A stretch of DNA of 64,000 nucleotides from JBKCUI01 sp052161605 (GCA_052161605.1 CP197409.1), one strand, 5' to 3'; shown: positions 1 to 8,969, counted from the first letter of the stretch. Program-made: numbers and translations. The notes: generated by a model not told the origin, from the sequence alone.

Positions 1-2983
1 GATCGGCCGTGCACTCCTCACGCGATGGGGCATCAAAAGCCATAAGGCTTGGGTGCAAGTACTGACGTTGCCAGTGAGTATAAAGTCCTCGGCGATAAAG
101 CTGGTCTGCTCGGCTGTTCTCCCACTCGCGTTGCGGAAAGTTGAGATAGGACCAATACCCCGGTGGCTGATAAGGTTTCACACTCTTGCCACCAATGCGG
201 GTGACCAAAAGACCACTTACGGCCAGAGCGTTGTCGCGAATGAGCTCCGCTTCGAGTCGGAAACGACCCTGTCTAGCCAACCATCGGTTGTCCGGGTCCG
301 CTTGCCACGCCTCTTCACTAGGGAGCGAGGAACGCTGATAGGCATCCGACAGCAGTATTTCTCTCACCAATTCTTTTACGTTCCAACCCGATTCGATAAA
401 TCGTGCGGCGAGGTAGTCGAGCAGTTCCGGATGCAAGGGCGGTTCGCCTTGTGCACCGAAATCATCCAAGCTCCTTGAAAGCCCTTGTCCAAAAAACAAC
501 TTCCATAGGCGATTCACAGTCACCCGGGCGGTGAGTGGATTGTCGGGGGAGGTGATCCAATTGGCGAGATCGAGTCGCGTCAGTCGCTCCCCTGCGGATA
601 CCTTTTGAAACGAGGGGACAGAAATCGCCGCAGGAAAACCAGGCTCGACCTCTTCGCCAGTTTCGTCCATCCAGTTACCCCGCGCCAAAACGCGCACCGT
701 TCTCGGTTTAACCGGCTTCGTGACCAGCGTGATCGGAATCGATCTTTCGAGCTGCTCCTTCTGCTTGGTTAGTTTTGCAAGCTCGTCTCGCTCCGTGGCG
801 AGCAGCGGCGTTAGCGCGAGGAAGTGTTTTCGAATTTGTTCTCGTTCATCGGCCGTTCGATCGTCGACTGGTTTAGGAAGGATCGACGCGATTTCTGGTG
901 GTGTCATCAGCTCCGAAACGCTCTCGGTGCTGCGACTTGTTCCTGAAAGACGAAAGCGTCCCAGTGTATGTTTCGGGTTATCGAGATTCTGGGCTAATTC
1001 GATCTCGAGCAATCTGCCATCGGCGACGCTTTTTACGATGTCCTCTTGTTCGGATGATTCGTTGTTCGGTGCATCGAATTGCTGCGAGACAGGGTTTTGA
1101 AACTGAAAGACTGCTTGATTGGGCTTTCCAGCTTGTTCCATAATGGCCCAACCCCATTTGGCCCCCTTGACGTCCTTGTCGATGGCAGCGGCGACCGCCC
1201 ATTTGCCGTAGGGATTGCCGCCAGCGGCACCGGTTTGTTCGTAGGACGCGATAGCTGCCGCAAAGTCGTGAACGATAGGATCACTCCCCTCTCGAAGGGT
1301 TCTCGCTACGATCTCGCTGAGAACAAAGTTCCCGTTTCCCGCTCGGCCAGGTCCCTTGTTGGGCAGAGAATCGTCGGGAAGAACTTCTAATCGAATTGCC
1401 GACAGACCTGAGGCAGGAATCTTAATTGTCGCGATGTAAGAGTCGGTGTCTGGATTGTCGCCGCTCGCCAAAATCGAACCGTCGTCCAATGTCTTGAGCT
1501 CGGCACCGTTCTTGGACCGGATCGATTGAATCTCCAACGGGAACCAATGAGTCTGCGATTGCTCCCACGACTGTTGGGCTTGCATTAGCTCATCGGTCGA
1601 GGTGCTGAGTTTCTTTTTAATGGCTTCGATACCGGCCTGAAGCTGTGCGAGTTCACTTGACTGTTCGGGAGTGGGGACGGAAACATGCGGTCCCCAAATG
1701 CCGGTGTCATGATTACCTGGGTAAAGTCCCACCTCGTCGATGTCGGCGAAGAAGGCCTCCATCTGGTAAAACTCTTTGGCTGAGAGGGGATCGAATTTAT
1801 GATCGTGGCACTCAGAGCACCCCATCGTCATGGCCATCCAAGTTCCCGAAACATTGCGCACTCGTTCGGCGATGTATTTGGACAGGTACTCTTTGGGCTG
1901 AACGCCACCTTCGGCACTCATCATGCCGAGCCGGTTGTAGCCGGACGCGATTTGGTCGGTCAAGCTGGGCTCGGGAACGAGATCGCCCGCGATTTGCTCT
2001 CTGGTGAATTGGTCGAACGGTTTATTTTCGTTGAACGAACGAATCACATAGTCGCGGTAAGGGGACATGCTCATGTCTTGGTCGCCATGGTACCCGACGG
2101 TGTCCGCGTAGCGCACTAAATCGAGCCACCATATGGCCATTCGCTCTCCGAAGTGAGGTGAATTCAGGAGGCGGTCAACGACACTCTCGTAATGGGCATC
2201 CGACGGATCACGGATGTAGTCTCCCACGACCCCTTGATCGAGATCCCCATCGCGAGGCGGAAGCCCGATCGTGTCGAAGTGAATTCTTCGCATGAGAGTA
2301 AACGGATCGGCCTTTGGGGATGGCTTGATACCTCGAGCTTGCAAAACGCGATTAATGCGAGAGTCAATCGATACCTGGTTCGTTGACGAGCTTGCGTCGG
2401 ATTGTGATTCGTTTCTTCGAAGAGGCAGAAAGGCCCAGTGCGATTCGTACACGGCACCTTGCTCGATCCAACGCCGGATCAAGGCGACTTGTTCGGCGGT
2501 GAGCGACTTGTGGCTCGCGGCCGGGGGCATTCGCTCGTACTCTTCGGTCGTGATGATACGTCGGAATAGCTCGCTCTCGTCGGGGCGACCTGGTTTTACA
2601 ACACCGGGAAGATCTGTTTCTCCGATCAGACCTGCTTGGGTGTCGAGTCGCAAGTCGGCTTCTCGTTTGTTGTTGTCCGGTCCGTGGCAGAAGATGCAAT
2701 TGTCCGACAAGATCGGTCGGATATCGCGGTTGAACTCGACGCGGTCTGCGGATTTGTCGGCAGCATTCCCGGTTGCTACTGCCGCCTCGTTAAAATCTTG
2801 CTGAGGTTGGAACGCGTGAACAGAAGCGGCATGGGAGCTGGTGAACAGTGCTGCCATGGCAAGCCACAAAAGGGAGCAGCTTGTCCAGGTCGAGTTTTGT
2901 GCAACGCAACATCTGCGACCATCGATAGAAAATCCCGTTTGCATCGACGCTGAGCTTGTGAGAGACGAAACGATCATCCGCAT
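1..2983 (-). CDS. PSD1/DUF1549/DUF1553 secreted cytochrome-type protein (partial, C-terminus off window)
   Basis: The frame is open from an ATG at 2983 to the left edge, about 994 codons. The N-terminus has a hydrophobic stretch ending in Ala residues (about residues 33-55), a likely signal peptide. A class I heme motif CIFCHG lies near residue 95 in the context of the planctomycete cytochrome C (PSC1) domain, followed by a DUF1549 region with a second motif, CSECHDHKFDP. A Concanavalin-like or coiled middle follows, and then the DUF1553 start (LTRLDLANWITSPDNPLTAR). These proteins are abundant in Planctomycetes and are thought to be periplasmic; their substrates are unknown. The stop codon lies outside the window. 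The gene is divergent from the M28 peptidase at 3243. Family assignment is firm; function is not known. Confidence 0.9.
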   Translation of the reverse strand, partial: MRMIVSSLTSSASMQTGFSIDGRRCCVAQNSTWTSCSLLWLAMAALFTSSHAASVHAFQPQQDFNEAAVATGNAADKSADRVEFNRDIRPILSDNCIFCHGPDNNKREADLRLDTQAGLIGETDLPGVVKPGRPDESELFRRIITTEEYERMPPAASHKSLTAEQVALIRRWIEQGAVYESHWAFLPLRRNESQSDASSSTNQVSIDSRINRVLQARGIKPSPKADPFTLMRRIHFDTIGLPPRDGDLDQGVVGDYIRDPSDAHYESVVDRLLNSPHFGERMAIWWLDLVRYADTVGYHGDQDMSMSPYRDYVIRSFNENKPFDQFTREQIAGDLVPEPSLTDQIASGYNRLGMMSAEGGVQPKEYLSKYIAERVRNVSGTWMAMTMGCSECHDHKFDPLSAKEFYQMEAFFADIDEVGLYPGNHDTGIWGPHVSVPTPEQSSELAQLQAGIEAIKKKLSTSTDELMQAQQSWEQSQTHWFPLEIQSIRSKNGAELKTLDDGSILASGDNPDTDSYIATIKIPASGLSAIRLEVLPDDSLPNKGPGRAGNGNFVLSEIVARTLREGSDPIVHDFAAAIASYEQTGAAGGNPYGKWAVAAAIDKDVKGAKWGWAIMEQAGKPNQAVFQFQNPVSQQFDAPNNESSEQEDIVKSVADGRLLEIELAQNLDNPKHTLGRFRLSGTSRSTESVSELMTPPEIASILPKPVDDRTADEREQIRKHFLALTPLLATERDELAKLTKQKEQLERSIPITLVTKPVKPRTVRVLARGNWMDETGEEVEPGFPAAISVPSFQKVSAGERLTRLDLANWITSPDNPLTARVTVNRLWKLFFGQGLSRSLDDFGAQGEPPLHPELLDYLAARFIESGWNVKELVREILLSDAYQRSSLPSEEAWQADPDNRWLARQGRFRLEAELIRDNALAVSGLLVTRIGGKSVKPYQPPGYWSYLNFPQREWENSRADQLYRRGLYTHWQRQYLHPSLMAFDAPSREECTAD

Positions 2984-3242
2984 GGAGTGAACCCGTTGTG
3001 GAACGAAAGGAGGGACAGAACGTAGGCGATCTGGTGGCGGCTTAGGCAGGACCGAGCGGGAGTCGTGTCCCCCTTACCGGCAATCCCATTGTAATTGATT
3101 TTGCGTCTCGGTTAACATGCCCAAATCGCACTTCTGGCGAATCCCCCTTCAATTCTTCAATTTTTGTTGCTCAACGCGCGAGGAACCGCTAGCATACGGC
3201 CAGAGGGGTCCGTCGTTCTATTTGCATCAAGAAAGTTAGTCT

Positions 3243-4952
3243 ATGGTTGAGCAAAATCGCTTGAAGAGGCTTTTGAGCCAAAGCACTCTGTTTTCGGGTA
3301 AGCGGCCTCGCACTTTTTGGCGGAAAGCTGTGCTCGCCGCATTGTTGGGCCCCGTCGTTCCCTTGACCAATGGCATTGCATTTGCCCAAGAGGAAACACC
3401 TGCTGCCAGCTCAACGACGAGTGCGGCAGACGACCATTTTAGAACAATGCTCCGTATCATCGACGAGGGCAAGAATCGCAATCAGACCATGACGCACCTA
3501 GCGTACTTGTGCGAGCAAATCGGTCCTAGACTAACCGGATCCAGTCGGCTGGAGAAAGCTCACTTCTGGACTGCTGACCAGTTTCGTTCTTTTGGCTTGC
3601 AAAATGTAGAGGTGCGGCAGTGGGGTGAGATTCCCATTCGCTTTGACCGAGGTCCGTGTTCAGGCAAAGTCATTCAACCGTTCACGCGAGACATCGAGTT
3701 TACGGCGCGAGCATGGTCGGCGGGAACCGATGGTCCACGACGCGGCCCAGTCATTCGCGAGCCTCAATCTCCAGAAGAGTTGCAGGAGATCGCAGATAAG
3801 CTCGAAGGAGCATGGGTGCTTAGGCCAGCCAATGCGAGACCATCTAACGTGGTGGAACGCCTGGAGAACGCCGGAATTGCGGGCTTCATCACCGCAGCTC
3901 GAGGTGAGACGGTGACGACCGGCGGCGTGCCTGGAATCACAAAACTCAAGATGGATTCGTTGTCGCCAACCGTTACGGTTACCGTACGTCGATCCGACTA
4001 CGATGCTATCAACAGTCGGTTGGCAGACAATGAAAAAGTGATCGTTGAGTTCGATCTCAAGCACGAGTTTATCGAAGGACCATTTCCTCTTTACAACACA
4101 ATAGCGGAGATACCCGGTACTGAGCTTCCGGACGAAGTGGTCATCATTTCTGCGCACCTCGATAGCTGGGATGGTCCTGGATCGCAGGGAACCGTCGACA
4201 ATGGTACTGGTTCTTCGGTTACGATCGAAGCCGCTCGCATTTTGATGGCCGCTGGTGCCAAGCCGAAGCGAACGATTCGATTCATATTGTGGGCAGGCGA
4301 AGAGCAAGGTTTGCTCGGTTCACGTGCTTACGTTGCGCAGCTCTCGGAAGAAGAACGAGCCAAGATATCGGCGGTATTCGTTGACGACAGCGGAACCAAT
4401 CAACAAGCGTCTTTGACCGGCGTGCCTGTGATGGCGGACATGCTTAAGAAGGCGATTGAACCGATGAACTACGCGTTCCCAGATTCGCCTCTTCGTTTGA
4501 TTGTACTGCCACGCATGCCACGTGGTGGAGCGAGCGACCATAGCTCGTTCAATGCCGTGGGCGTACCGGGTTTCTTCTGGGGCAAGACGGGTGTTGCTAA
4601 GTACAACTACGCATGGCACACGCAATACGATCGCTTGGACCAAGCCATTCCAGAGTATCTCACTAAGAACTCGACCGTCTCGGCAATCGTGGCTTACAGC
4701 TTAGCAGATGCAGAGACTTTGCTACCACGACCACCTGCGGTCCAGGATGACGAGGAAGAGGTAGCAGAGCGCCCACGACGTGCTCGCGGAACTCGTGGTG
4801 CCGGGGCAAGTGGCGCAGAAGCTTCTGCTGCTACGGAAGAAAAGTCAGCGACGACCGAAACGGCTGAGCCACCGAAGACGGAAGAAGTAAAGACCGAAGA
4901 GGTAAAGTCGGAAGAGACGAAGACCGAGGGAACGAAGACAGACGATAAGTAA
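3243..4952 (+). CDS. M28 family zinc aminopeptidase, secreted
   Basis: This 569-residue protein has a basic N-terminus and a hydrophobic segment ending near AFAQ (about residue 50), consistent with export. A PA-like insert spans about residues 170-270. The M28 metallopeptidase core follows at about 285-500, with the usual metal and catalytic residues in order: AHLDSWD (His, Asp), GTVDNGTG (Asp), WAGEEQG (Glu-Glu), FVDDSG (Asp) and AWHTQYD (His). It should release N-terminal residues from peptides outside the cytoplasm. The last ~60 residues are a low-complexity tail of repeated TEEVK/TEETK units, probably disordered. The ATG at 3243 is the first in frame. A hairpin between this gene and the convergent DUF6624 gene may end transcription of both. 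Confidence 0.92.
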   Translation: MVEQNRLKRLLSQSTLFSGKRPRTFWRKAVLAALLGPVVPLTNGIAFAQEETPAASSTTSAADDHFRTMLRIIDEGKNRNQTMTHLAYLCEQIGPRLTGSSRLEKAHFWTADQFRSFGLQNVEVRQWGEIPIRFDRGPCSGKVIQPFTRDIEFTARAWSAGTDGPRRGPVIREPQSPEELQEIADKLEGAWVLRPANARPSNVVERLENAGIAGFITAARGETVTTGGVPGITKLKMDSLSPTVTVTVRRSDYDAINSRLADNEKVIVEFDLKHEFIEGPFPLYNTIAEIPGTELPDEVVIISAHLDSWDGPGSQGTVDNGTGSSVTIEAARILMAAGAKPKRTIRFILWAGEEQGLLGSRAYVAQLSEEERAKISAVFVDDSGTNQQASLTGVPVMADMLKKAIEPMNYAFPDSPLRLIVLPRMPRGGASDHSSFNAVGVPGFFWGKTGVAKYNYAWHTQYDRLDQAIPEYLTKNSTVSAIVAYSLADAETLLPRPPAVQDDEEEVAERPRRARGTRGAGASGAEASAATEEKSATTETAEPPKTEEVKTEEVKSEETKTEGTKTDDK

Positions 4953-4984
4953 TTCGCCGCTCTTACCTCGCAGTGATATTCCTT

Positions 4985-5014
4985 CGCGTCCAGCCAGCAG
5001 AATTGCTGGACGCG
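4985..5014. terminator. Hairpin between convergent genes
   Basis: A perfect 10-bp inverted repeat (CGCGTCCAGC and GCTGGACGCG) with a 10-nt loop sits between two converging genes. It has no clear T-run on either side, so it is a structure that could end transcription both ways rather than a canonical intrinsic terminator. Confidence 0.5.
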
Positions 5015-5080
5015 AGCGGCGAGGGATACACTTAGACCTTGATCTGATTTTGACACTCCAGTCACAGTCGGTATGCCCAA

Positions 5081-5704
5081 TCACTTGGCTTCGGGAAAGT
5101 AGACGTCCTTTAGCAACTTTCTGTAGACCGAAAGTGGGGGTAACCCGACTTGTTCGCGACGTTTATCCACGTTGCCTTCGTCCTCGATGGGCTCAAACAC
5201 TGGCTCACGCCCTTTCCATTCCGCAATATCTTTAGCTTGCGTGCCGTAAACCTGCGGTTTGCCGTCACCTACACGTACTCGATCAAGAAGAAGTGCGTAG
5301 TTCTGCCCTGGGATTTTGTTCTCTTTAAACGCAATTTCCACTTTCGGTAGGACTGCTTTTTGGAATTCGTGATCTGCATGTTGCAATAGCAGAAAAGCAG
5401 CTTGCACACCATCGTCGCCAACAAGTCCGGAGGTTGGCCATCCGTGCTTTGCAATGATTGTCTTCATTCGCTCTGTATTGGCCTTATCCGTTGCTTGCAT
5501 CTTTGCGAGAATATTTTGATCGAGGCTCTCCATTCCCGCCTTGATTAACTCTTGTCTTATCGCTTGATCTTGTTCGGCTCTTTGGAGCAACTCTTTACGC
5601 AGCTCCGGCTCGGTAATAGTCGGGCGTGGTGCTTCTTGAGCTAGAGCGACATTACAAGCAGCGAGAAGGCAAAGAACAATCAGGCAGCAGCTAATTTTTT
5701 TCAT
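5081..5704 (-). CDS. DUF6624-family exported lipoprotein-like protein
   Basis: This 207-residue protein starts with MKK and a hydrophobic signal segment; LLAAC at about residues 13-17 resembles a lipobox, so the mature protein may be lipid-anchored. The central motif HGWPT-SGLVGDDGVQAAFLLLQHADHEFQ is the hallmark of DUF6624. The C-terminus has the family's RREQVGLPPLSVYR segment. The biochemical role of DUF6624 is unknown. It is convergent with the M28 peptidase. I chose the ATG at 5704 because it directly precedes the signal sequence. Confidence 0.85.
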   Translation of the reverse strand: MKKISCCLIVLCLLAACNVALAQEAPRPTITEPELRKELLQRAEQDQAIRQELIKAGMESLDQNILAKMQATDKANTERMKTIIAKHGWPTSGLVGDDGVQAAFLLLQHADHEFQKAVLPKVEIAFKENKIPGQNYALLLDRVRVGDGKPQVYGTQAKDIAEWKGREPVFEPIEDEGNVDKRREQVGLPPLSVYRKLLKDVYFPEAK

Positions 5705-6053
5705 ATCGTGTTTCCTTTTTTGGCCTCGCCCCCCGTCGGCTTGCCCGACCGGAGCGTACGGTTCGTTTGGCTAGATCGCTGACATGCGAAGCCACGGGCT
5801 CCCGGACGGGCTCGTCCCCGTCTGAAGCCTTAGGTTCATTCGCTCGAAACCGAATGGAAGAGAGCAATGCACCGATCCTGCCGCGGGGGCTTCATGAACA
5901 CGAGCTTAAATGTTGGCAATCTTCTGGCCCGCAAAGAAGCGAAGAGAAACCTAAGGCTCGACGCAGGCCCTCCCCCGACTATACGACGCAACTTCTAAGC
6001 CTTTTATATTATCCGGGGGTGTTTGTGCGATTCTGCGGCCCAAAGCAGGCGGT
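5705..6053. other. Intergenic region without a recognised gene
   Basis: GC-rich, with short inverted fragments (AGCCTTAGGTT near 5830 and AACCTAAGGCT near 5950). It should hold the promoter of the DUF6624 gene. No convincing ORF or RNA gene is seen. Confidence 0.5.
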
Positions 6054-6338
6054 GTGCAGCCGTCGAACATCGAGTACAACCTAGCCGTAAAGGAGAATAC
6101 CACGACCATAGATATTCCGCAAGAATTCGAGTCGTTCGTCGCATCGCTAGTCGCTAGGCGACGTTTTCTTTCCGAAAGGGAAGTGTTGGCAGAGAGCCTC
6201 CGTTTGTTGCAGGCCCGGGAGTCCTTGGCCGATGAAGTCCAAAGGGGGGTCGAGCAGATTGACGAAGGGCACTGCGTAAGCGGCCCCGAAGCGTTCGCAA
6301 AATTACGAGCTCGGCTTCAAGAGCGAACCGAGTCGTAA
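6054..6338 (+). CDS. ParD-like type II antitoxin, start codon possibly lost
   Basis: The translation TTTIDIPQEFESFVASLV followed by FLSEREVLAESLRLLQARE matches the ribbon-helix-helix N-terminus and helical C-terminus of ParD/CopG-type antitoxins, which bind and silence ParE toxins and repress their own operon. The only in-frame start is a GTG at 6054 with no good ribosome binding site. A strong AAAGGAG lies at about 6089-6095, just before the codon run Asn-Thr-Thr-Thr, exactly where family members begin Met-Thr-Thr-Thr. The original ATG may therefore have mutated to AAT. The toxin gene follows two bases after the stop codon and is itself frameshifted, so the pair is probably decaying. Confidence 0.7.
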   Translation: MQPSNIEYNLAVKENTTTIDIPQEFESFVASLVARRRFLSEREVLAESLRLLQARESLADEVQRGVEQIDEGHCVSGPEAFAKLRARLQERTES

Positions 6339-6340
6339 CG

Positions 6341-6620
6341 ATGCCGACCTACATTCTATCCAACAAGACAGAGTCAGACGTAACGGGAATCATTGATTAC
6401 ATCGCACATCGAAACGTCATGGCGGCGATCAAGATGCTCGGTAGAATTGAGGAGACGTGCCAGATGCTCGCCGAGAATCCTGGGTTGGGCGAAATCCGGC
6501 AAGGGTTTTGGGGTGCCTAGTTGCAGGTCTTTCACAATTAGTCGTTATGTCGTGGTCTTTCGCCCGAACGGCAATGGAATTGATGTAGCGAGAATACTCG
6601 ATGCGAGTCGTGACCTATGA
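6341..6620 (+). pseudogene. ParE-like toxin gene, frameshifted
   Basis: From the ATG at 6341 the reading begins MPTYILSNKTESDVTGII and continues to a stop at 6518-6520 after 59 codons. The next frame then supplies a typical ParE C-terminus (CRSFTISRYVVVFRPNGNGI and ARILDASRDL) up to 6620. Joined across a single-base shift in the T4/G4 run near 6505-6515, the product would be about 93 residues, the normal ParE length. ParE toxins poison DNA gyrase. The frameshift should inactivate this copy unless it is a sequencing error. Confidence 0.75.
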
Positions 6621-6907
6621 TGGGTTGGTCTAGTCGGATAATGTAAAATGATCTTTCGCGTCGAGCGGGAATCGTGGATCGCCCAAGCCCCCGGAATCGA
6701 AATGCTTAATGCATCCGCAGGTTACCGGGGCATGCGTAATTGCCCGGAGGATCGAGCGCCGTCATCTGCACTGCTGACGTGTTATTCTCAGTCAGAGACC
6801 GTCACTGACATCGCACTATCGTAGCACAGGCGATGTCAACATTCAGCAGGGACAGGAGTGCAAGCGACCGATTTTTGATACCACTGGCTTGACCAGTGGA
6901 GTTTCAT

Positions 6908-7018
6908 GTTTCTCGCTAATACGCTGGCACCACCTGCAATACCCCCACTTTGCTCGGCGGCAAAGCCGCCGAGCAAAGTGGGGGGGGGCGGGGGCTGAGC
7001 GGTTATATAGCGAGAAAC
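6908..7018. repeat. Large nested palindrome
   Basis: An inner perfect 20-bp inverted repeat (6942-6961 against 6965-6984, loop AAA) is nested within an outer imperfect one (GTTTCTCGCTAATA at 6908 against TATATAGCGAGAAAC at 7004-7018). Transcribed from either strand it would form a very stable hairpin. It lies in the insertion within the diverged ORF-less cassette. Nature unknown: it could be a small non-autonomous element. Confidence 0.7.
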
Positions 7019-7051
7019 GTAACAATCCGCCCGGCAAGCGGGAGGCATTCC
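7010..7051 (+). repeat. REP-like unit 1
   Basis: GAAACGTAACAATC followed by a short GC hairpin (CCGCCCGGCAAGCGGG) and GGCATTC. The same layout is found three more times at 57656-57837, fifty kilobases away, so this is a dispersed intergenic repeat rather than part of the cassette array. Confidence 0.6.
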
Positions 7052-7224
7052 AGAGCCATGACGCCCGTCGCGTTACTTCTGAGCTAAAGAATCCATGTAA
7101 GTCCAAGGTGTAGCGGGTGGGAGCCATTCGTGTAAAACTGGCGACTCAAACCCGTGATCTCGTGTCGCGTGAACGACAACTGTCACAATCATTACCACCC
7201 ACCACTAACCGTGGATTCAATACC

Positions 7225-7669
7225 ATGAAGATTCTCGCACTCGACCTCGGACCTGTCAAATAAATTAGGCACGGGCAACACAATGTGCTGCTTTTTCGAT
7301 TCAAAAACCAGAAAGCATGAATTCCTGAACGCTACCACCGATCGAAACTACCTTGAGACCGTCTTCAAGAAGCACAAGATCGACCTCGTCGTCATGGAAG
7401 CGTGCGGCCCCTCCGGCTGGATCAACGATCTCGCACAATCGCTCGGTCTCAAAACCCTCGTTTGCTCTACCAACGAAGATGCATGGCGGGTTTTCCTTCG
7501 GCTAACGCGGGGACCTTCAGCTAACGCGGGGAGCAATGTAAAACGCAAGACCGACAAAGACGATGCTTCGAAACTGGCCCGTATGGCTGCCAACCAGTAT
7601 CGCCGTCTGATGCCCAGACATCGACTAACGATTCGCACCTCGAATAGTCGCCTAATCAACCATCCTTGA
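7225..7669 (+). pseudogene. IS110-family transposase remnant
   Basis: The first codons (MKILALDLG) equal those of the intact transposase at 21776. A ~26-bp insertion containing an in-frame TAA follows at about 7251-7276. Homology resumes through the DEDD domain (VVMEACGPSGW, KTDKDDASKLARMAA), with a second insertion near 7487-7532 that holds a short direct repeat (GCTAACGCGGGGA twice). The rest of the gene, including the Transposase_20 domain, is missing. It cannot encode an active enzyme. Confidence 0.85.
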
Positions 7670-7747
7670 ATCATGAACGTATGCTGAAAATCAGAGCTGA
7701 CCTCCTGCTGATCCCATGATCGACCTAGCACCGGTGCCTACGTCTCC

Positions 7748-7816
7748 ACCGCTTGTCATTCGCCATGCGCTCCGTTCGAAGACTCACTTCGCCGGGGTGA
7801 GCGACTAACAAGCGGT
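7748..7816. ncRNA. Conserved palindrome of the IS110-like 3' region (deleted copy)
   Basis: A 16-bp stem (ACCGCTTGTCATTCGC with GCGACTAACAAGCGGT, two mismatches) encloses a 37-nt loop that is nearly identical to the one at 23737-23805. The outermost pair is A-T here and G-C there, a compensating change. This could be a structured RNA or a DNA cruciform used by the element. Confidence 0.45.
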
Positions 7817-7914
7817 TACGCCGAAGGCACCTAGTTCAGCGACCAAAATGATGTAGCCTCGAAAAATAATAAAAAACAGTGGCGACCGTCACTTGCAAAC
7901 CTTGGACTTCATAG

Positions 7915-8000
7915 ACGGCAGCCGTCACCGGGGACGGCGATTTGATTTTCCAGTTGTAAAGACCCGATGCCGTCCTCCGTGTGCACGGCTTGGTTATCCG
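7915..8000 (-). other. attC-like site 2
   Basis: Arms CAGCCGTCACCGGGGACGGC and GCCGTCCTCCGTGTGCACGG pair with extra bases on the right arm; it ends in GGTTATCCG. The left AAC core is broken by the IS110-like insertion. It is the attC of the cassette with the ORF 8013-8381. Confidence 0.75.
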
Positions 8001-8012
8001 CCGCGATGAAAA

Positions 8013-8381
8013 TCACGGATCGGAAATTGGCACCGGCGGGCCAAGGCGAGCACTCGGTATGTCGCCCGCCATTAGCCACTGTATCAAATCGTAAACCACC
8101 GGTTGAAGCGAGCCCTGATTGCAGTAGTAAGCGTCGATTGTTCCATAGGTGGAAAACGAGCTGATGTTGAACCCGTCTTCAATGTCGTTGTACCAAATCA
8201 CATTACGCCCAATCAAACCGACAGCCCAAAATCCGCCGCCTTCGTCGCCCCAAGGGTGAAGTTCCCATTTGGCAGGCGCAATCTTTATAGCGTGCCACAG
8301 TCGAGTTTGTACTGCATCAAACTCGCTGACCGACTCGATGATCAACGCATTTAAATCTTGAAGTGAAATTGGGTTCCACAT
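8013..8381 (-). CDS. Cassette ORF, unrecognised cytosolic protein
   Basis: About 122 residues, beginning MWNPISLQDLNALI. The frame stays open to 8411, but those codons lie inside the neighbouring attC, so I start at the ATG at 8381. The protein is rich in Trp and Tyr, with a segment FNISSFSTYGTIDAYYCNQG. No signal peptide, transmembrane segment or known motif is seen. Size and shape resemble small immunity or SMI1/KNR4-like proteins, but I cannot assign a family. It lies between two attC sites on the same strand as most other cassette ORFs. Confidence 0.6.
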   Translation of the reverse strand: MWNPISLQDLNALIIESVSEFDAVQTRLWHAIKIAPAKWELHPWGDEGGGFWAVGLIGRNVIWYNDIEDGFNISSFSTYGTIDAYYCNQGSLQPVVYDLIQWLMAGDIPSARLGPPVPISDP

Positions 8382-8393
8382 TGGCTTCAGTCG

Positions 8394-8482
8394 GATAACG
8401 GCCGCCATCACCCAGCCCGAGCGAATTACTCAACGCGAGTCAAAACTGCCGATCGAGGGCTTGGCGTGCATGGCTTTGTTCG
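8394..8482 (-). other. attC-like site 3
   Basis: Core AACG, left arm GCCATCACCCAGCCC, right arm GGGCTTGGCGTGCATGGC (three extra bases), ending GTTCG. Belongs to the cassette with ORF 8490-8969. Confidence 0.8.
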
Positions 8483-8489
8483 TCTTTGT

Positions 8490-8969
8490 CTATTCATTTA
8501 GGCAGTTATCAAAGAGTTCATCAAGGTTTGTAACGGGACGCACGCGATCAGTTGAGAACCATGCAGTGGAGTTTAACGAATAGCGTTTGGACGCCTCCCG
8601 TCCGCCAATGTTTCGGCAATGCACGAAAACGACTCCGCGACTCAAGTCAACTTGCTCGCCGTCGAGACGCAATCGCATTCTACCGGGCATATACACCAAT
8701 TCAACACCAACAGGCAATCTATGTTTGCCATTCTTTACTATTGGCACCTCTTCAACAAACACACAACACACCTCACCCGTGGATCTAAATCTAGCAATTG
8801 CGGTATGAAGCCAGCTTTTTTGGCCCTCCTTTGAGTTGTGGTCGGTGTATTGAATCACTTCCAAATCAGACTCGATGGAGTACTGCCGGACAGATGAGAG
8901 CCAGCACCAAATTACGAAAGCCACTATCGTCGTTAGTCCAAGCAATCCTCGGATACTGATTTGCTTCAT
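8490..8969 (-). CDS. Cassette ORF, membrane-anchored unrecognised protein
   Basis: About 159 residues starting MKQISIRGLLGL, with one N-terminal hydrophobic segment (about residues 6-25), so it is probably anchored in or exported across the inner membrane. The frame is open upstream to 9113, but that part is the neighbouring attC, so the internal ATG at 8969 is preferred. The rest has no motif I recognise; it contains two Cys-containing strands (EVCCVFVEEV, VVFVHCRN). Function unknown. Confidence 0.6.
   Translation of the reverse strand: MKQISIRGLLGLTTIVAFVIWCWLSSVRQYSIESDLEVIQYTDHNSKEGQKSWLHTAIARFRSTGEVCCVFVEEVPIVKNGKHRLPVGVELVYMPGRMRLRLDGEQVDLSRGVVFVHCRNIGGREASKRYSLNSTAWFSTDRVRPVTNLDELFDNCLNE

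Larger units (their letters stand above)
6640..7085 (-). repeat. Diverged copy of the ORF-less cassette, carrying an inserted palindrome
   Basis: Bases 6640-6872 match, with many differences, the ~260-bp ORF-less cassette found at 17708, 25130, 25902 and 26164. Shared segments include GCCCGGAGGATCGAG, CATTCAGCAGGGAC and AGTGCAAGCGAC. The unit's normal end (GTCGCGTTACTTCT-AGCTA) reappears at about 7067-7085, so a ~190-bp insertion (6873-7060) seems to interrupt it. The attC part (about 6640-6735) has the core AATG in place of AACG. This is the leftmost and most decayed member of the array that I can see. Confidence 0.65.
7086..7914 (+). mobile_element. Deleted copy of an IS110-like element
   Basis: Both ends match the full copy at 21638-23901: the left end begins AAAGAATCCATGTAAGTCC and the right end stops at GGACTTCATAG. 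The middle is deleted and rearranged. It retains the start of the transposase (with insertions) and the last ~280 bp of the element including its palindrome. It sits between the tail of an ORF-less cassette (AGCTA) and an attC (ACGGCAGCCG), the point where an intact array would read AGCTAACGG. Confidence 0.85.

Noticed and set aside
720..2804. Plus-strand ORFs across the first 3 kb
   Set aside because: The minus strand encodes one continuous PSD1/DUF1549/DUF1553 protein with clear motifs; the plus-strand frames are shadows.
4694..5084. Minus-strand ORFs over the end of the M28 peptidase gene
   Set aside because: They mirror the repeated TEEVK-type codons of the peptidase tail.
7283..7669. 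An independent 128-residue gene
   Set aside because: Its sequence is the N-terminal part of the IS110 transposase with insertions and a deletion; it is a remnant.
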